Of a DNA stretch of 8,203 nt, positions 1 to 6,709 are shown piece after piece; within the stretch, counting starts at the first letter, position 1, and the number at the start of each line of letters is the position of its first letter. Under the pieces are notes generated by a model. It searched no databases. It worked only from the letters and a program-made list of their open reading frames with translations, and was not told where the DNA came from. Made by a program: the position numbers and the translations under genes. Location: the NCBI GenBank assembly GCA_022615475.1, contig JAKEGQ010000217.1, forward strand, positions 1-8,203, given 5' to 3'. The stretch is from Candidatus Methylomirabilota bacterium. Lineage in GTDB: Bacteria > Methylomirabilota > Methylomirabilia > Methylomirabilales > CSP1-5.

Positions 1-75
1 ACGGGCGAGGTGCTCGGCGAACCCGCCCCCCCTTTCAGGCGTGTCACGAGCACCCGCAGGCTGCCCCGCGGTCAC
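1..75 (-). CDS. Possible start of a further gene at the left edge (weak)
   Basis: A GTG at 73-75 opens a frame with no stop to the left edge (25 codons, beginning VTAGQPAGARDTPERGGGF). It lies 29 bases beyond the CoA-transferase B stop, as expected for a next operon gene. An AGGAGG is present, but only one base before this GTG, which is too close for a normal ribosome site. A GTG at 51-53 in another frame is also open to the edge. The peptide is not recognised. The segment may equally be untranslated. Confidence 0.2.
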   Translation of the reverse strand, partial: MTAGQPAGARDTPERGGGFAEHLAR

Positions 76-104
76 CCCTCCTGTGCGTGAAGACGTCTTA
101 CCAG

Positions 105-902
105 TCATCCGGCATGTCGTCCGATGATCATGCGCGACGGATCGATCTCCTCGCGCAGGACGGCCAACTCCTCCCGCGTCGGCGGCTCGAGTACTTCGAT
201 CTTTTCCGCCACCCGTGGCTCAAACCCCATCCCGCGAGTCACCTGATCCGCCGACAGCCCCCGCAGCACGCCGAGGAGCAGCATGCGCCTCGTCTCGTCG
301 TCAAAACCGAAGAGGGCTTGCGACGTAACAACCCGGTAGGGGCCGGTCCCCCGGGGCAGACCCGCAGCCTCCCGCGCCCCGGGGCCGGTCACGTACCCCG
401 GCGAGGTCATGAAGTCCAGTTGCTCGACGAAGCGACGCGGCTCGTGCTTCAACACGACGATCGTCTTCCAGCAGAGTGAGGCGACTTCGTTTCCTCCCCC
501 GCTTCCCGGAAACCGCCGTTTCGGTCGATCGTAACTCCCCCCCAGCAGTGTCGAATTCACGTTGCCGTACGCGTCCACCTGCAGTGCCCCGATCATTCCG
601 TAATCCAGATATCCCGTGGCGGCATACGCAAAGGCCCAGTTCATGGTGGTCCACTGCAGCGATCGATACACATTCGAAGGGCCCCCCATCGTCCCGCGGA
701 CAAAGGGGGTGAGCGGCCGCGGACCGATCGCGCCGAACTCGAAGATCTGGGTGAGGTTCGGGGAGTACAGCCTCTCGGCCAGCATGGCCACCACCTGCGG
801 AATGCCCCAGCCGACGAAAACCGTCTTCCGGTCTTCGAGCAGGCGGGCGGCAAGGCAGATCGTGCACTCGGTTTCGGTGAATCGGGACATGGTGTCGGTC
901 AC
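105..902 (-). CDS. Class I CoA-transferase, subunit B (glutaconate CoA-transferase/IpdB-like)
   Basis: This is the beta subunit partnering the gene immediately upstream. It has 265 residues from the GTG at 900-902, close to the 266 of glutaconate CoA-transferase beta. AGGG six bases before that GTG supports it over the ATG at 888-890. E55, in the segment IFEFGAIGP, lies where the beta subunit of glutaconate CoA-transferase carries its catalytic Glu54, which forms the acyl-glutamyl/CoA-thioester intermediate; relatives usually read ESG there, so the EFG here is a small departure. Further family blocks are IGALQVDAYGNVNST, the glycine-rich FPGSGGGNEVAS, and LDFMTSPGYVTGPG, the last two resembling IpdB-like proteins. 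The Glu favours a true transferase, but the IpdAB-like blocks leave a hydrolase or ring-opening role open. It is the last clear gene of the cluster within the window. Confidence 0.9.
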   Translation of the reverse strand: MTDTMSRFTETECTICLAARLLEDRKTVFVGWGIPQVVAMLAERLYSPNLTQIFEFGAIGPRPLTPFVRGTMGGPSNVYRSLQWTTMNWAFAYAATGYLDYGMIGALQVDAYGNVNSTLLGGSYDRPKRRFPGSGGGNEVASLCWKTIVVLKHEPRRFVEQLDFMTSPGYVTGPGAREAAGLPRGTGPYRVVTSQALFGFDDETRRMLLLGVLRGLSADQVTRGMGFEPRVAEKIEVLEPPTREELAVLREEIDPSRMIIGRHAG

Positions 903-921
903 GGGCGACCCTGCCGGTTCG

Positions 922-1890
922 CTATGCGTATCCCTCTTTGATGGACCCCCGTCGGATCATGTCCGCCAATCGTCCCCACCCCACCTTCTGCTCCAGCAGT
1001 TCGGCGTGGGACCGCACGCTGTACACGAAGGCCTCGAGATACGCCCGCACCTGTTCCTCGGTCTCGATCGCGTTCAATTGCTGGATCTGCTCGAGGTCCA
1101 GCTCGTACCTGCCCGGCACCCCACCTGGATATGCCCCGAACGGCAGGTGCACGACGGCGCTGACCAGGAAGTGGGGAATCGTCGTCTTTGCCGGCTCCTT
1201 CCGAAACTCGAGCGGATCAACGATCTCCTCGGCAGAAACGATCACCTTCTTCGAGGCCATGGCCGCCTCCAGGGCAAAGAGGTTGGTCCCGAAGATGCGG
1301 GCGTTTCCGGAGATGTCCGCCTGGTGGGCATGCACGAGGAAGACATCCGGATGGAGCGCCGGGACCAGGCAGACGGGATCGGCGCCAAAGGGATCCGCCA
1401 CCACCTTGGCTCCGGATCGGACGAAGGTATCGGTTCCCAGGAGGCTTCGCATCGGCATGAAGGGAAGCCCTCTCGCCCCGGCGAGCATCCGCGCAGCCAA
1501 GGACCCGTTGGTCCATTCAAAGACGCGCACCCTCCCTTCACCCACCGCCCGCCCGATGTAATCGCCGTATCCCAAAAATCCCACGTCGATTCGATCGGCA
1601 CACCCGGCGCCGACCAGGAGTGCGGATTCGTGGAGGGTAAACTCGGCGCAGATCCAGAGGTGTCGCCTGCGCTGTCGGATGATTTCTCGGACCAGGGCTT
1701 GGGGACCACGGGTCAGGGAGGAAAAATCGTGGGCGATGTAATCCCCATCCGCCACAAAGCGGGAGACGGCCTCGTGTTCCGTCATGAGCTTGTCGGTCGC
1801 CTCCCGACTCTTGTGCAGGCGGACCCACTCCCGAAAGTCGTCGGGGTGGACCCAGTGGTAGGCACTCTCCCCTGAGGCAAGGATCTTCAT
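922..1890 (-). CDS. Class I CoA-transferase, subunit A (glutaconate CoA-transferase/IpdA-like)
   Basis: This is the alpha subunit of a two-component family I CoA-transferase. It moves CoA between an acyl-CoA and a free carboxylate, though some relatives (IpdAB) instead hydrolyse a ring C-C bond of a CoA thioester. Typical alpha-subunit blocks are seen: the N-terminal VSRFVADGDYIAHDF and SLTRGPQALVREIIRQ segment, GLPFMPMRSLLGTD, PALHPDVFLVHAHQADISGN, and FGAYPGGVPGRYELD. The ATG at 1888-1890 gives 322 residues, matching the roughly 320 of glutaconate CoA-transferase alpha, but has no clear ribosome site. The alternative is TTG at 1966-1968, whose overlap with the GTPase stop (TTGA) and upstream AAGG suggest coupled translation; it would add 26 residues with no family resemblance. 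The beta-subunit gene follows after 19 bases. An unusually long pre-domain (about 30 residues with HWVHPDDFREWVRLHKS) precedes the fold even with the shorter start. Substrate is unknown. Confidence 0.9.
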   Translation of the reverse strand: MKILASGESAYHWVHPDDFREWVRLHKSREATDKLMTEHEAVSRFVADGDYIAHDFSSLTRGPQALVREIIRQRRRHLWICAEFTLHESALLVGAGCADRIDVGFLGYGDYIGRAVGEGRVRVFEWTNGSLAARMLAGARGLPFMPMRSLLGTDTFVRSGAKVVADPFGADPVCLVPALHPDVFLVHAHQADISGNARIFGTNLFALEAAMASKKVIVSAEEIVDPLEFRKEPAKTTIPHFLVSAVVHLPFGAYPGGVPGRYELDLEQIQQLNAIETEEQVRAYLEAFVYSVRSHAELLEQKVGWGRLADMIRRGSIKEGYA

Positions 1891-1964
1891 GGGGACATCC
1901 GTGTGGTGCAGGCAGGGGAAATGACGGGGCTCAACGGGGAGGGCGTGCGTGCGATCGGCATGAG

Positions 1965-2903
1965 TCAAAGGCCCGCCTTGGCGAGCAGCTCTTCGACCGC
2001 GGAATACGGGTCCATCTCTCGCCTGGCGATCCGCTCGATCGTCTGCTCGAGGGTTCCGTTGGCGCTCGCCCGCTCCAGCAGGCGGCGGGTCCCCTGCTCC
2101 TGGAGCAGTTCGAGGAACAGCGCTCGACTCCGCTCGCGCTGGCGCGTCTGCCGCAGGCCCTGTCGGTCCAGATGGGCCCGGTGGGCGAAGATTCCCTGCG
2201 CCAGCTCGGCGATACCCTGCCCCTGGGTGGCGACCGTTTTCAGGATGGGCGGGCTCCAGTCCGAACGTCCCGGAGCGAGTCCCATCATCGCCTGGAGCTC
2301 TGCCACGGTCTTGTCGGCGCCCTCACGGTCTGCCTTGTTCACCACGAAGATATCGGCGATCTCCAGGATCCCGGCCTTGATCGCCTGAACATCGTCCCCG
2401 AGACCGGGGACGGTGACGACGACGCACGTATCGGCCGTCTTGACCACCTCGACCTCATCCTGCCCCACCCCGACGGTCTCCACGAGGATTACCTCTTTCC
2501 CCGCCGCATCCAGCACGTTCACCACATCGCCCGTGGCCTTGGCCAATCCCCCGAGGTGCCCTCGCGTGGCCATGCTCCTGATGAAGACCCCTGCATCGAG
2601 GCTGTGCTGCTGCATCCGGATGCGATCGGCCAGAATCGCCCCCCCGGTAAAGGGGCTGGTGGGATCCACGGCGATGATCCCGACGGTCTTCCCGCCCCCA
2701 CGAAACTCCTTCGTGAGCTGATCCGTCAGGGTGCTCTTCCCGGAGCCCGGTGGACCGGTGATCCCCACGATGAAGGCCTGTCCGGTGATGGCGTACAGTT
2801 CCTTCAGGGCGGCGGTGGCCTCGGGAGCATTATTCTCGACGAGGGACATCAGCCGGGCGATCGCCCGGACATCCCGCTGCCGAATCCTTTCTATGATCTC
2901 CAC
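1965..2903 (-). CDS. MeaB/ArgK-type GTPase, B12-mutase chaperone
   Basis: This G3E-family P-loop GTPase protects and reactivates adenosylcobalamin-dependent mutases: it gates delivery of intact cofactor and ejects inactivated cob(II)alamin. From the GTG at 2901-2903 (GGGGGA six bases upstream) it has 312 residues, close to the usual length. The frame is open further to a GTG at 2958-2960, which would add 19 non-conserved residues. Motifs in order are the Walker A GPPGSGKST, the family-specific DPTSPFTGGAILADRIRM and FIRSMATRGHLGGL blocks, ETVGVGQDE (Walker B/switch II), the switch III-like GDDVQAIKAGI with a conserved Lys, and the guanine-specificity motif NKAD. The C-terminal arm that mediates dimerisation is present. 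It was formerly annotated as an arginine/ornithine transport ATPase (ArgK), which is a misnomer. It sits with the dehydrogenase and CoA-transferase rather than beside the mutase genes, but its obvious client is that mutase. Its stop overlaps a possible TTG start of the next gene. Confidence 0.95.
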   Translation of the reverse strand: MEIIERIRQRDVRAIARLMSLVENNAPEATAALKELYAITGQAFIVGITGPPGSGKSTLTDQLTKEFRGGGKTVGIIAVDPTSPFTGGAILADRIRMQQHSLDAGVFIRSMATRGHLGGLAKATGDVVNVLDAAGKEVILVETVGVGQDEVEVVKTADTCVVVTVPGLGDDVQAIKAGILEIADIFVVNKADREGADKTVAELQAMMGLAPGRSDWSPPILKTVATQGQGIAELAQGIFAHRAHLDRQGLRQTRQRERSRALFLELLQEQGTRRLLERASANGTLEQTIERIARREMDPYSAVEELLAKAGL

Positions 2904-2993
2904 GGATTGTCCCCCGTCGCGCTTCCACGGCTTGCGGACATGATGCCTGACATGTAGCACAGGATCCCGAACGCTGTCGAGGACAAATTCCCT

Positions 2994-4145
2994 TCAGACA
3001 TACTCCCGGCCCACGATCTCTCGCGCGATGATGAGGCGCTGGATCTCCGAGGTGCCCTCGCCGATTTCGCAGAGCTTGGCATCCCGGAGATACCGCTCGA
3101 CCGGATACTCGACCGTGTACCCGTATCCTCCGTGGATCTGGATCGCCTGGGTCGCCGCCGCCACAGCCGCTTCGGCACTATAGACCTTGGCCATCGACGC
3201 CTCTTTGGTGAAGGGCTTTCCCTGATCTGCCAGCACCGCCGCCCGATAGGTCAATAAACGCGCGGAGTCGACGGCGGTGGCCATGTCTGCGAGTTTGAAC
3301 TGGATGGCCTGAAATGCGCTGATCGGCTGACCGAACTGCACCCGCTGCTTGCTGTACGCGATGCTCTCCTCCAGGGCCGCCCTGGCTAATCCGACGGCCA
3401 GGGCGGCAATGCCGATCCGCCCGCCGTCCAGAACCTGGAGGGCGTCGAGGAACCCATGGTCTAACTCTCCCAGGAGGCTCTCCGCCGGCAGGCGCACATG
3501 ATCCAGGATGAGCTGGGCGGTGTCGCTGGCGCGGACCCCCAGCTTCTTCTCTCGCCGACCCACGGAGAATCCTGGCGCCCCCCTTTCCAGGATAAAGGCA
3601 GAGATGCCATGGGAGCCGCGGGCCGGGTCGCTAAGGGTCAGGATGACGTACACTCCGGCGACGCTTCCGGAGGTGATAAAGTTTTTGGTCCCGGTGAGCA
3701 CATAGGTGTCATCCTGACGGACGGCCGTGGTGCGCATCGCCGCCGCGTCGCTTCCCGAACCCGGCTCTGTGAGGGCCCAAGCGGATAGCATCTCTCCCCG
3801 CGCCAACGCCGGGAGATACCGCCGCCTCTGCTCCTCGCTTCCGAAGAGAAGGATGTGGTTGACGGCCAGAGAATTATGCGCCTCGACGGTGAGCGCGACA
3901 GAGGCATCGGCCCGGCCGAGCTCTTCGAGAATGGCCACGTAGCTGACATAGTCCATCCCGGCCCCACCGTACCCCTCCGGCACCAGGATCCCGAGAAGGC
4001 CGAGGCTCGCCGCACCCCGGATGATCTCCCAAGGAAACTCCTCCCGTTGATCGTACCCCGCCGCCTTCGGAATGATCTCCCGGCGTGCGAAGTCTCTCAC
4101 CACGCCTTGGATTGCCCGCTGCGTCTCGCTCAGCGTGAAGTCCAT
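2994..4145 (-). CDS. Acyl-CoA dehydrogenase (short/branched-chain type, FAD-dependent)
   Basis: This flavoenzyme forms the alpha,beta-double bond of a short or branched acyl-CoA, passing electrons to an electron-transfer flavoprotein. The chosen ATG gives 383 residues, the usual length for butyryl/short-chain members, and has GGAG eight bases upstream. An ATG 33 bases further up lies in the AT-rich leader without a ribosome site. Landmarks, numbered from the chosen ATG, are the first family signature [10 protein letters not shown] (about 124-133), the R-V-Q-F-G-Q flavin segment (about 268-273) and the C-terminal [21 protein letters not shown] region. The catalytic-base segment GEGTSEIQR puts Glu at about 363, the position used by short- and medium-chain enzymes. 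The helix-G Glu of isovaleryl-CoA dehydrogenase is absent (DGGRIGIAA instead). It starts the downstream block after the AT-rich island, and the GTPase gene follows 90 bases on. Chain length and stereochemistry of the substrate cannot be read from sequence. Confidence 0.95.
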   Translation of the reverse strand: MDFTLSETQRAIQGVVRDFARREIIPKAAGYDQREEFPWEIIRGAASLGLLGILVPEGYGGAGMDYVSYVAILEELGRADASVALTVEAHNSLAVNHILLFGSEEQRRRYLPALARGEMLSAWALTEPGSGSDAAAMRTTAVRQDDTYVLTGTKNFITSGSVAGVYVILTLSDPARGSHGISAFILERGAPGFSVGRREKKLGVRASDTAQLILDHVRLPAESLLGELDHGFLDALQVLDGGRIGIAALAVGLARAALEESIAYSKQRVQFGQPISAFQAIQFKLADMATAVDSARLLTYRAAVLADQGKPFTKEASMAKVYSAEAAVAAATQAIQIHGGYGYTVEYPVERYLRDAKLCEIGEGTSEIQRLIIAREIVGREYV

Positions 4146-4185
4146 GCCCCTAGCTCCGCGTCTGACGGAACCCCTCATTTATATA

Positions 4186-4222
4186 ATTATTTATCATATA
4201 ATACATATAGTTACATATTGAA
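4186..4222 (-). promoter_or_regulatory. Candidate promoter for the acyl-CoA dehydrogenase/GTPase/CoA-transferase block
   Basis: Reading the minus strand, TTCAAT (plus 4217-4222) and TATGAT (plus 4193-4198) are separated by 18 bases. TATGAT matches the bacterial -10 consensus at five of six positions, while TTCAAT is a poor -35. Transcription would begin near 4186 and leave about 40 untranslated bases before the ATG at 4145. The site lies in the only strongly AT-rich segment of the window, between two coding blocks. Because the whole segment is AT-rich, a chance -10 match is easy, and a TATTAT at plus 4198-4203 is an alternative. The -35 choice is weak. Confidence 0.4.
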
Positions 4223-4238
4223 CATTCATACTACATAT
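4202..4238. repeat. Three phased TACATAT direct repeats in an AT-rich intergenic island
   Basis: Exact TACATAT copies occur at 4202-4208, 4212-4218 and 4232-4238, that is, at start offsets of 0, 10 and 30 bases. A shorter ACAT at 4222-4225 partly fills the missing turn. The spacing is close to one helical turn, so the copies face the same side of the DNA. The surrounding island (4177-4249) has only 11 G/C in 73 bases, in a clearly GC-rich region. Two copies fall between the candidate -10 and -35 and one lies upstream. They could be an operator array or intrinsically bent DNA, but low-complexity AT sequence can also produce such words by chance. Confidence 0.5.
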
Positions 4239-4278
4239 TAAGTATTTTGGCACCTCCACCCTCGGCTGAAACGGGGAC

Positions 4279-4806
4279 TCAGGCTCCGGTGGGGACGAAA
4301 TAGACGTCGGTGGGACGCAACTCGGAGAGGCGGCGGAACTTGGCTTTAACCCGCATGCCGATCCAGTCGAGCGAAGAGGCCTGCGGGTCGAGGCCGACGA
4401 CGCGAGTCAAGAAGAGGGTATCCACGCCGGGAAACCCGATGAGGGCAAGAATGAAGGGGGTCTCTTTCAGAAACTCTTCGCTGCCGTAGTGACAGACGGT
4501 AAAGGTATGGATCTGCCCCTCCTGGGGAAGTTCCACCCAGGTGCATTCGCGCCCGCATTCCATACAATGCGCCCGCGGTGTCGCGTAGGTGTAATTACAG
4601 CTGTCGCACCGGGTCCCCAGAAGTCGGTTGTTGGCCAGGCCGGCAAAGAAGGGGCTGTCCTGCGCGTAGCTGTGGATGTAATCGATCTCATAGTGGTGCT
4701 TGATGATCAGGGGCGCCAGGTCCTTGAGCGCCCTCAGATCCTTCGGAAGCGGCACCCCGAAGACGACCGTCCCGTCTTCTCGTTCTGGCAATCGGCTCTC
4801 GCTCAC
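4279..4806 (-). CDS. DUF35-type zinc-ribbon/OB-fold partner of the thiolase-like protein
   Basis: This 175-residue protein begins at GTG (4804-4806), with GAGG nine bases upstream. It contains a rubredoxin-like zinc ribbon made by C67-x2-C70 and C81-x2-C84 (RCDSC and CMECG), followed by an OB-fold region of beta-rich sequence (about residues 90-165). It is preceded by a helical N-terminal arm with the FFAGLANNRLLGTRC-type lead-in typical of the family. Proteins of this kind form complexes with SCP2/archaeal-type thiolases, bridging or stabilising them and helping to bind the CoA moiety. In archaea one links thiolase and HMG-CoA synthase, and in anaerobic toluene degradation BbsA does this for BbsB. 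Here it directly follows the thiolase-like gene with a 19-base gap, so co-translation and complex formation are likely. All four zinc ligands are intact. It probably ends the upstream block, because the AT-rich island follows. Confidence 0.92.
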   Translation of the reverse strand: MSESRLPEREDGTVVFGVPLPKDLRALKDLAPLIIKHHYEIDYIHSYAQDSPFFAGLANNRLLGTRCDSCNYTYATPRAHCMECGRECTWVELPQEGQIHTFTVCHYGSEEFLKETPFILALIGFPGVDTLFLTRVVGLDPQASSLDWIGMRVKAKFRRLSELRPTDVYFVPTGA

Positions 4807-4825
4807 GGCCCCAGTCCTCGCCCCC

Positions 4826-6139
4826 TCAGTCGGCCCTTTCCAAGATCGAGATCACCACGTACGTCCCCGTGCCCGCGTGGCTGTGAATCGCGCCACGCCT
4901 CGCATTCTTCACCTGGAGGACATCGGTGCTGAAGTGCTTCTGGATACTCCCCTGGAGCTGCCACAGGGCAAACACCCCCTGCATGATTCCGGTCGCCCCC
5001 ACCGGGTGGCCGCAGGCGAGGAGCCCGCCCGAGGGATTGATCGGGATCCGGCCCTGTTCCGGGAAATGGTACCCGTAATCCACCGCCGGCATGAAGGGCT
5101 TGCCGCTCTCGACGAATTTTCCCCCCTCACCGTACCTGCAGAGCCCCATGTCTTCGTAGGTCTGGACCTCTGACGAGGTGTAGGCGTCATGCAGCTCGAT
5201 GAAGTCCAGCTCTTCGAGGGGGTTCGTGATTCCCGCCATCTGATAAGCGCTCTTGGCGGCCATGCGGCCGGCCCGGAAGGAGTGGACCCCGGGATACTTC
5301 AGCCCCCGGTAATCTTCGGGCCTCTCATGCGGCAGGAGGATCACATCCCCGTGGGGCCGATCCGCCATCCGCATGGCGTCGAGGCCACCGCCTACCCCGG
5401 TAATCTTGGCAGGGAACGGGGTGTGTCCCGTGGCTCTCTGCAAGGCATTGAGCCCGTCTTCACTGCAGAGGATGAGCACCGCCGCCCCGTCGGACATGAG
5501 GCAAATGTCGAGCATCGTCAGCGGCCAGGCCACCATCTCGGCCCGCCGCACGTCCTCGATCGTGATCCGCCTCCGCTTCTGGGCGTAGGGATTATGTAGG
5601 GCGTTCCGGTGGTTCTTGACTGACACCAGCGCCATCTGCTCCACGGTGGTCCCAAACTCTTTCATGTGACGGACCACCATCATGGCGTAGTATCCGGAGT
5701 AGAAACCGCCGACGGGATAATCGAAGTTTGTGTCGGAGGCGAGCGCGATGAACTCGTTCCCCTTCCACGTATTGACGCGCGACATGGTCTCGAAGCCGTA
5801 CACCACGCAGACATCGAACCGGCCCGACGCCACCGCCTCCCAGCCCGACTGGACGGCCAGGCCTCCCGTCGCACCCCCCCCTTCAATACGTTTCCCGGGC
5901 TTGGGACAAAGACCGAGATAGTCCTGCACCATGCTGCCGGCTTTGAGTTGTCGGGTGAAGTGGTCGGAGAAGTATGAGCAGATCGTCCCGTCGACGATCT
6001 CTCGCGCGTGCTGCGGGGTCAGGTGGATGTCCCTGAGGGCGTAGTCATAGGCCTCCTTCACCATCCCCCGAAAGTCGAGGTCGGGGCGGGCCTTGGCGAA
6101 CTTGCTCACACCGCCCGAGACCGCGTATACGGGCCTCAT
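4826..6139 (-). CDS. Thiolase-like acyl-CoA acyltransferase (SCP2/archaeal type) lacking the nucleophilic Cys
   Basis: This is a thiolase-superfamily protein of the SCP2/archaeal branch, 437 residues from the chosen ATG. That start has GGGGA six bases upstream. A GTG at 6170-6172 in the same frame overlaps the previous stop as GTGA but has no ribosome binding site. Recognisable motifs are HDAY (the NEAF/HDCF position) and the C-terminal NPSGGLLACGHPVGATG with its catalytic His. The C-terminal active-site region reads HSHAGTG, without the CxG of biosynthetic thiolases. At the nucleophile loop, where relatives read E-x-x-C-A-T/S-G, this protein reads EGGGATGG: Gly (codon 5873-5875, GGT) sits where Cys is expected. 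The fold should bind acyl-CoA, but ordinary ping-pong thiolysis is doubtful. The DUF35 gene follows after 19 bases, a standard pairing seen in archaeal thiolases and in benzoylsuccinyl-CoA thiolase (BbsAB). Alternatives are a non-thiolytic decarboxylase or hydrolase, or a structural partner. Confidence 0.9.
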   Translation of the reverse strand: MRPVYAVSGGVSKFAKARPDLDFRGMVKEAYDYALRDIHLTPQHAREIVDGTICSYFSDHFTRQLKAGSMVQDYLGLCPKPGKRIEGGGATGGLAVQSGWEAVASGRFDVCVVYGFETMSRVNTWKGNEFIALASDTNFDYPVGGFYSGYYAMMVVRHMKEFGTTVEQMALVSVKNHRNALHNPYAQKRRRITIEDVRRAEMVAWPLTMLDICLMSDGAAVLILCSEDGLNALQRATGHTPFPAKITGVGGGLDAMRMADRPHGDVILLPHERPEDYRGLKYPGVHSFRAGRMAAKSAYQMAGITNPLEELDFIELHDAYTSSEVQTYEDMGLCRYGEGGKFVESGKPFMPAVDYGYHFPEQGRIPINPSGGLLACGHPVGATGIMQGVFALWQLQGSIQKHFSTDVLQVKNARRGAIHSHAGTGTYVVISILERAD

Positions 6140-6150
6140 CTCACTTCCCC
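6140..6150 (-). promoter_or_regulatory. Ribosome binding site deciding the thiolase-like start
   Basis: GGGGA (plus-strand 6146-6150) stands six bases before the ATG at 6137-6139. The in-frame GTG at 6170-6172, which overlaps the upstream stop, has only GC-rich sequence without a Shine-Dalgarno match before it, so the ATG is preferred. Confidence 0.55.
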
Positions 6151-6168
6151 GTTTCTCACGCCGGAAAG

Positions 6169-6576
6169 TCACGGTCGCGGGCGGACGTGCGTCCGAACGA
6201 AATCGATCGCCACCGACGTCGAGGTTCCCGGAGTGAAGATCTCGGCGATCCCCGCCTTCTTGAGTGCGGAAATATCCTCGTCGGGAATCGTCCCACCTGC
6301 AAAGACGATCACGTCGTCCACGCCGCGCTCGCGGAGCAGCTCCACGATCCGGGGAAAGAGATACATATGGGCTCCCGAGAGGCAGGAGAGGCCGATGGCA
6401 TCCACGTCCTCCTGCACAGCGGCGCTGACGATCATTTCCGGCGTCTGCCGAAGACCGGTATAGATCACTTCGAACCCCGCGTCCCGGAACGCCCGGGCGA
6501 TCACCTTGGCACCCCGGTCATGGCCGTCGAGGCCCGGTTTGGCCACTAGGAGACGGATCTTCCGTGCTTCGCTCAT
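6169..6576 (-). CDS. B12-binding small subunit of the acyl-CoA mutase
   Basis: This small cobalamin-binding protein should pair with the large subunit encoded just upstream. It carries the base-off/His-on signature DGHDRG, whose His replaces the lower axial ligand of B12. It also has the SxL motif in GLSCLSG and the GG turn in FAGGTIP, which shape the nucleotide-tail pocket. The chosen ATG gives 135 residues, close to the stand-alone small subunit of isobutyryl-CoA mutase. It places the start about five residues before the first strand ([16 protein letters not shown]) and has AGGTGA eight bases upstream. A second in-frame ATG at 6637-6639 also has AGGTGA, six bases upstream, and would add 21 Ser/Thr/Glu-rich residues giving 156 aa. 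The gene follows the mutase stop after 70-133 bases depending on the start. Its stop overlaps a possible GTG start of the thiolase-like gene. The split large/small arrangement resembles IcmA/IcmB and archaeal-type mutases rather than the fused bacterial MutB. Confidence 0.95.
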   Translation of the reverse strand: MSEARKIRLLVAKPGLDGHDRGAKVIARAFRDAGFEVIYTGLRQTPEMIVSAAVQEDVDAIGLSCLSGAHMYLFPRIVELLRERGVDDVIVFAGGTIPDEDISALKKAGIAEIFTPGTSTSVAIDFVRTHVRPRP

Positions 6577-6639
6577 CGTGTCATTCACCTCGCGACCCGT
6601 GGCAGAGGCCTGGGTCGCCTCTCCCCGGCTTTCGGTCAT

Positions 6640-6651
6640 CCTTCGTCACCT
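6640..6651 (-). promoter_or_regulatory. Ribosome binding site for the longer start of the B12-binding subunit
   Basis: AGGTGA (plus-strand 6646-6651) lies six bases before the ATG at 6637-6639. An identical AGGTGA (plus-strand 6585-6590) lies eight bases before the internal ATG at 6574-6576. Both starts therefore look usable, and the sequence alone does not decide between them. Protein-family length favours the internal one. Confidence 0.5.
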
Positions 6652-6709
6652 GAAGCAAACGGCGTCTTCTTTCCTTAAAGCGCATTTTCGGTGGATCGTC
6701 AATGGACAA

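Noticed and set aside
90..99. Perfect 10-base palindrome AAGACGTCTT just after the CoA-transferase B stop
   Set aside because: It has no loop and no T-run, so it is not a convincing terminator; a lone 10-base palindrome is too short to call an operator.
616..1875. A long plus-strand open frame (419 codons) opposite the CoA-transferase genes
   Set aside because: It is antisense to two well-recognised family members, has no recognisable domain, and its composition is what high-GC antisense frames produce.
1965..2903. Calling the GTPase an arginine/ornithine transport ATPase (ArgK)
   Set aside because: That is a historical label; the motif set is of the MeaB type and B12 mutase genes are nearby, while no transporter genes are present.
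2172..2957. Plus-strand open frame (261 codons) opposite the MeaB-type GTPase
   Set aside because: The minus-strand frame carries all GTPase motifs; the opposite frame is His/Gly/Asp/Pro-rich antisense translation with no family features.
2938..2957. Repeated GACATG word in the gap between dehydrogenase and GTPase genes
   Set aside because: Two six-base copies within 20 bases are not distinctive, and the segment may be translated if the GTPase starts at the upstream GTG.
4250..4278. Possible terminator after the DUF35 gene
   Set aside because: Only a three-pair CCC/GGG stem with a long loop could be drawn and no T-run follows on the coding strand.
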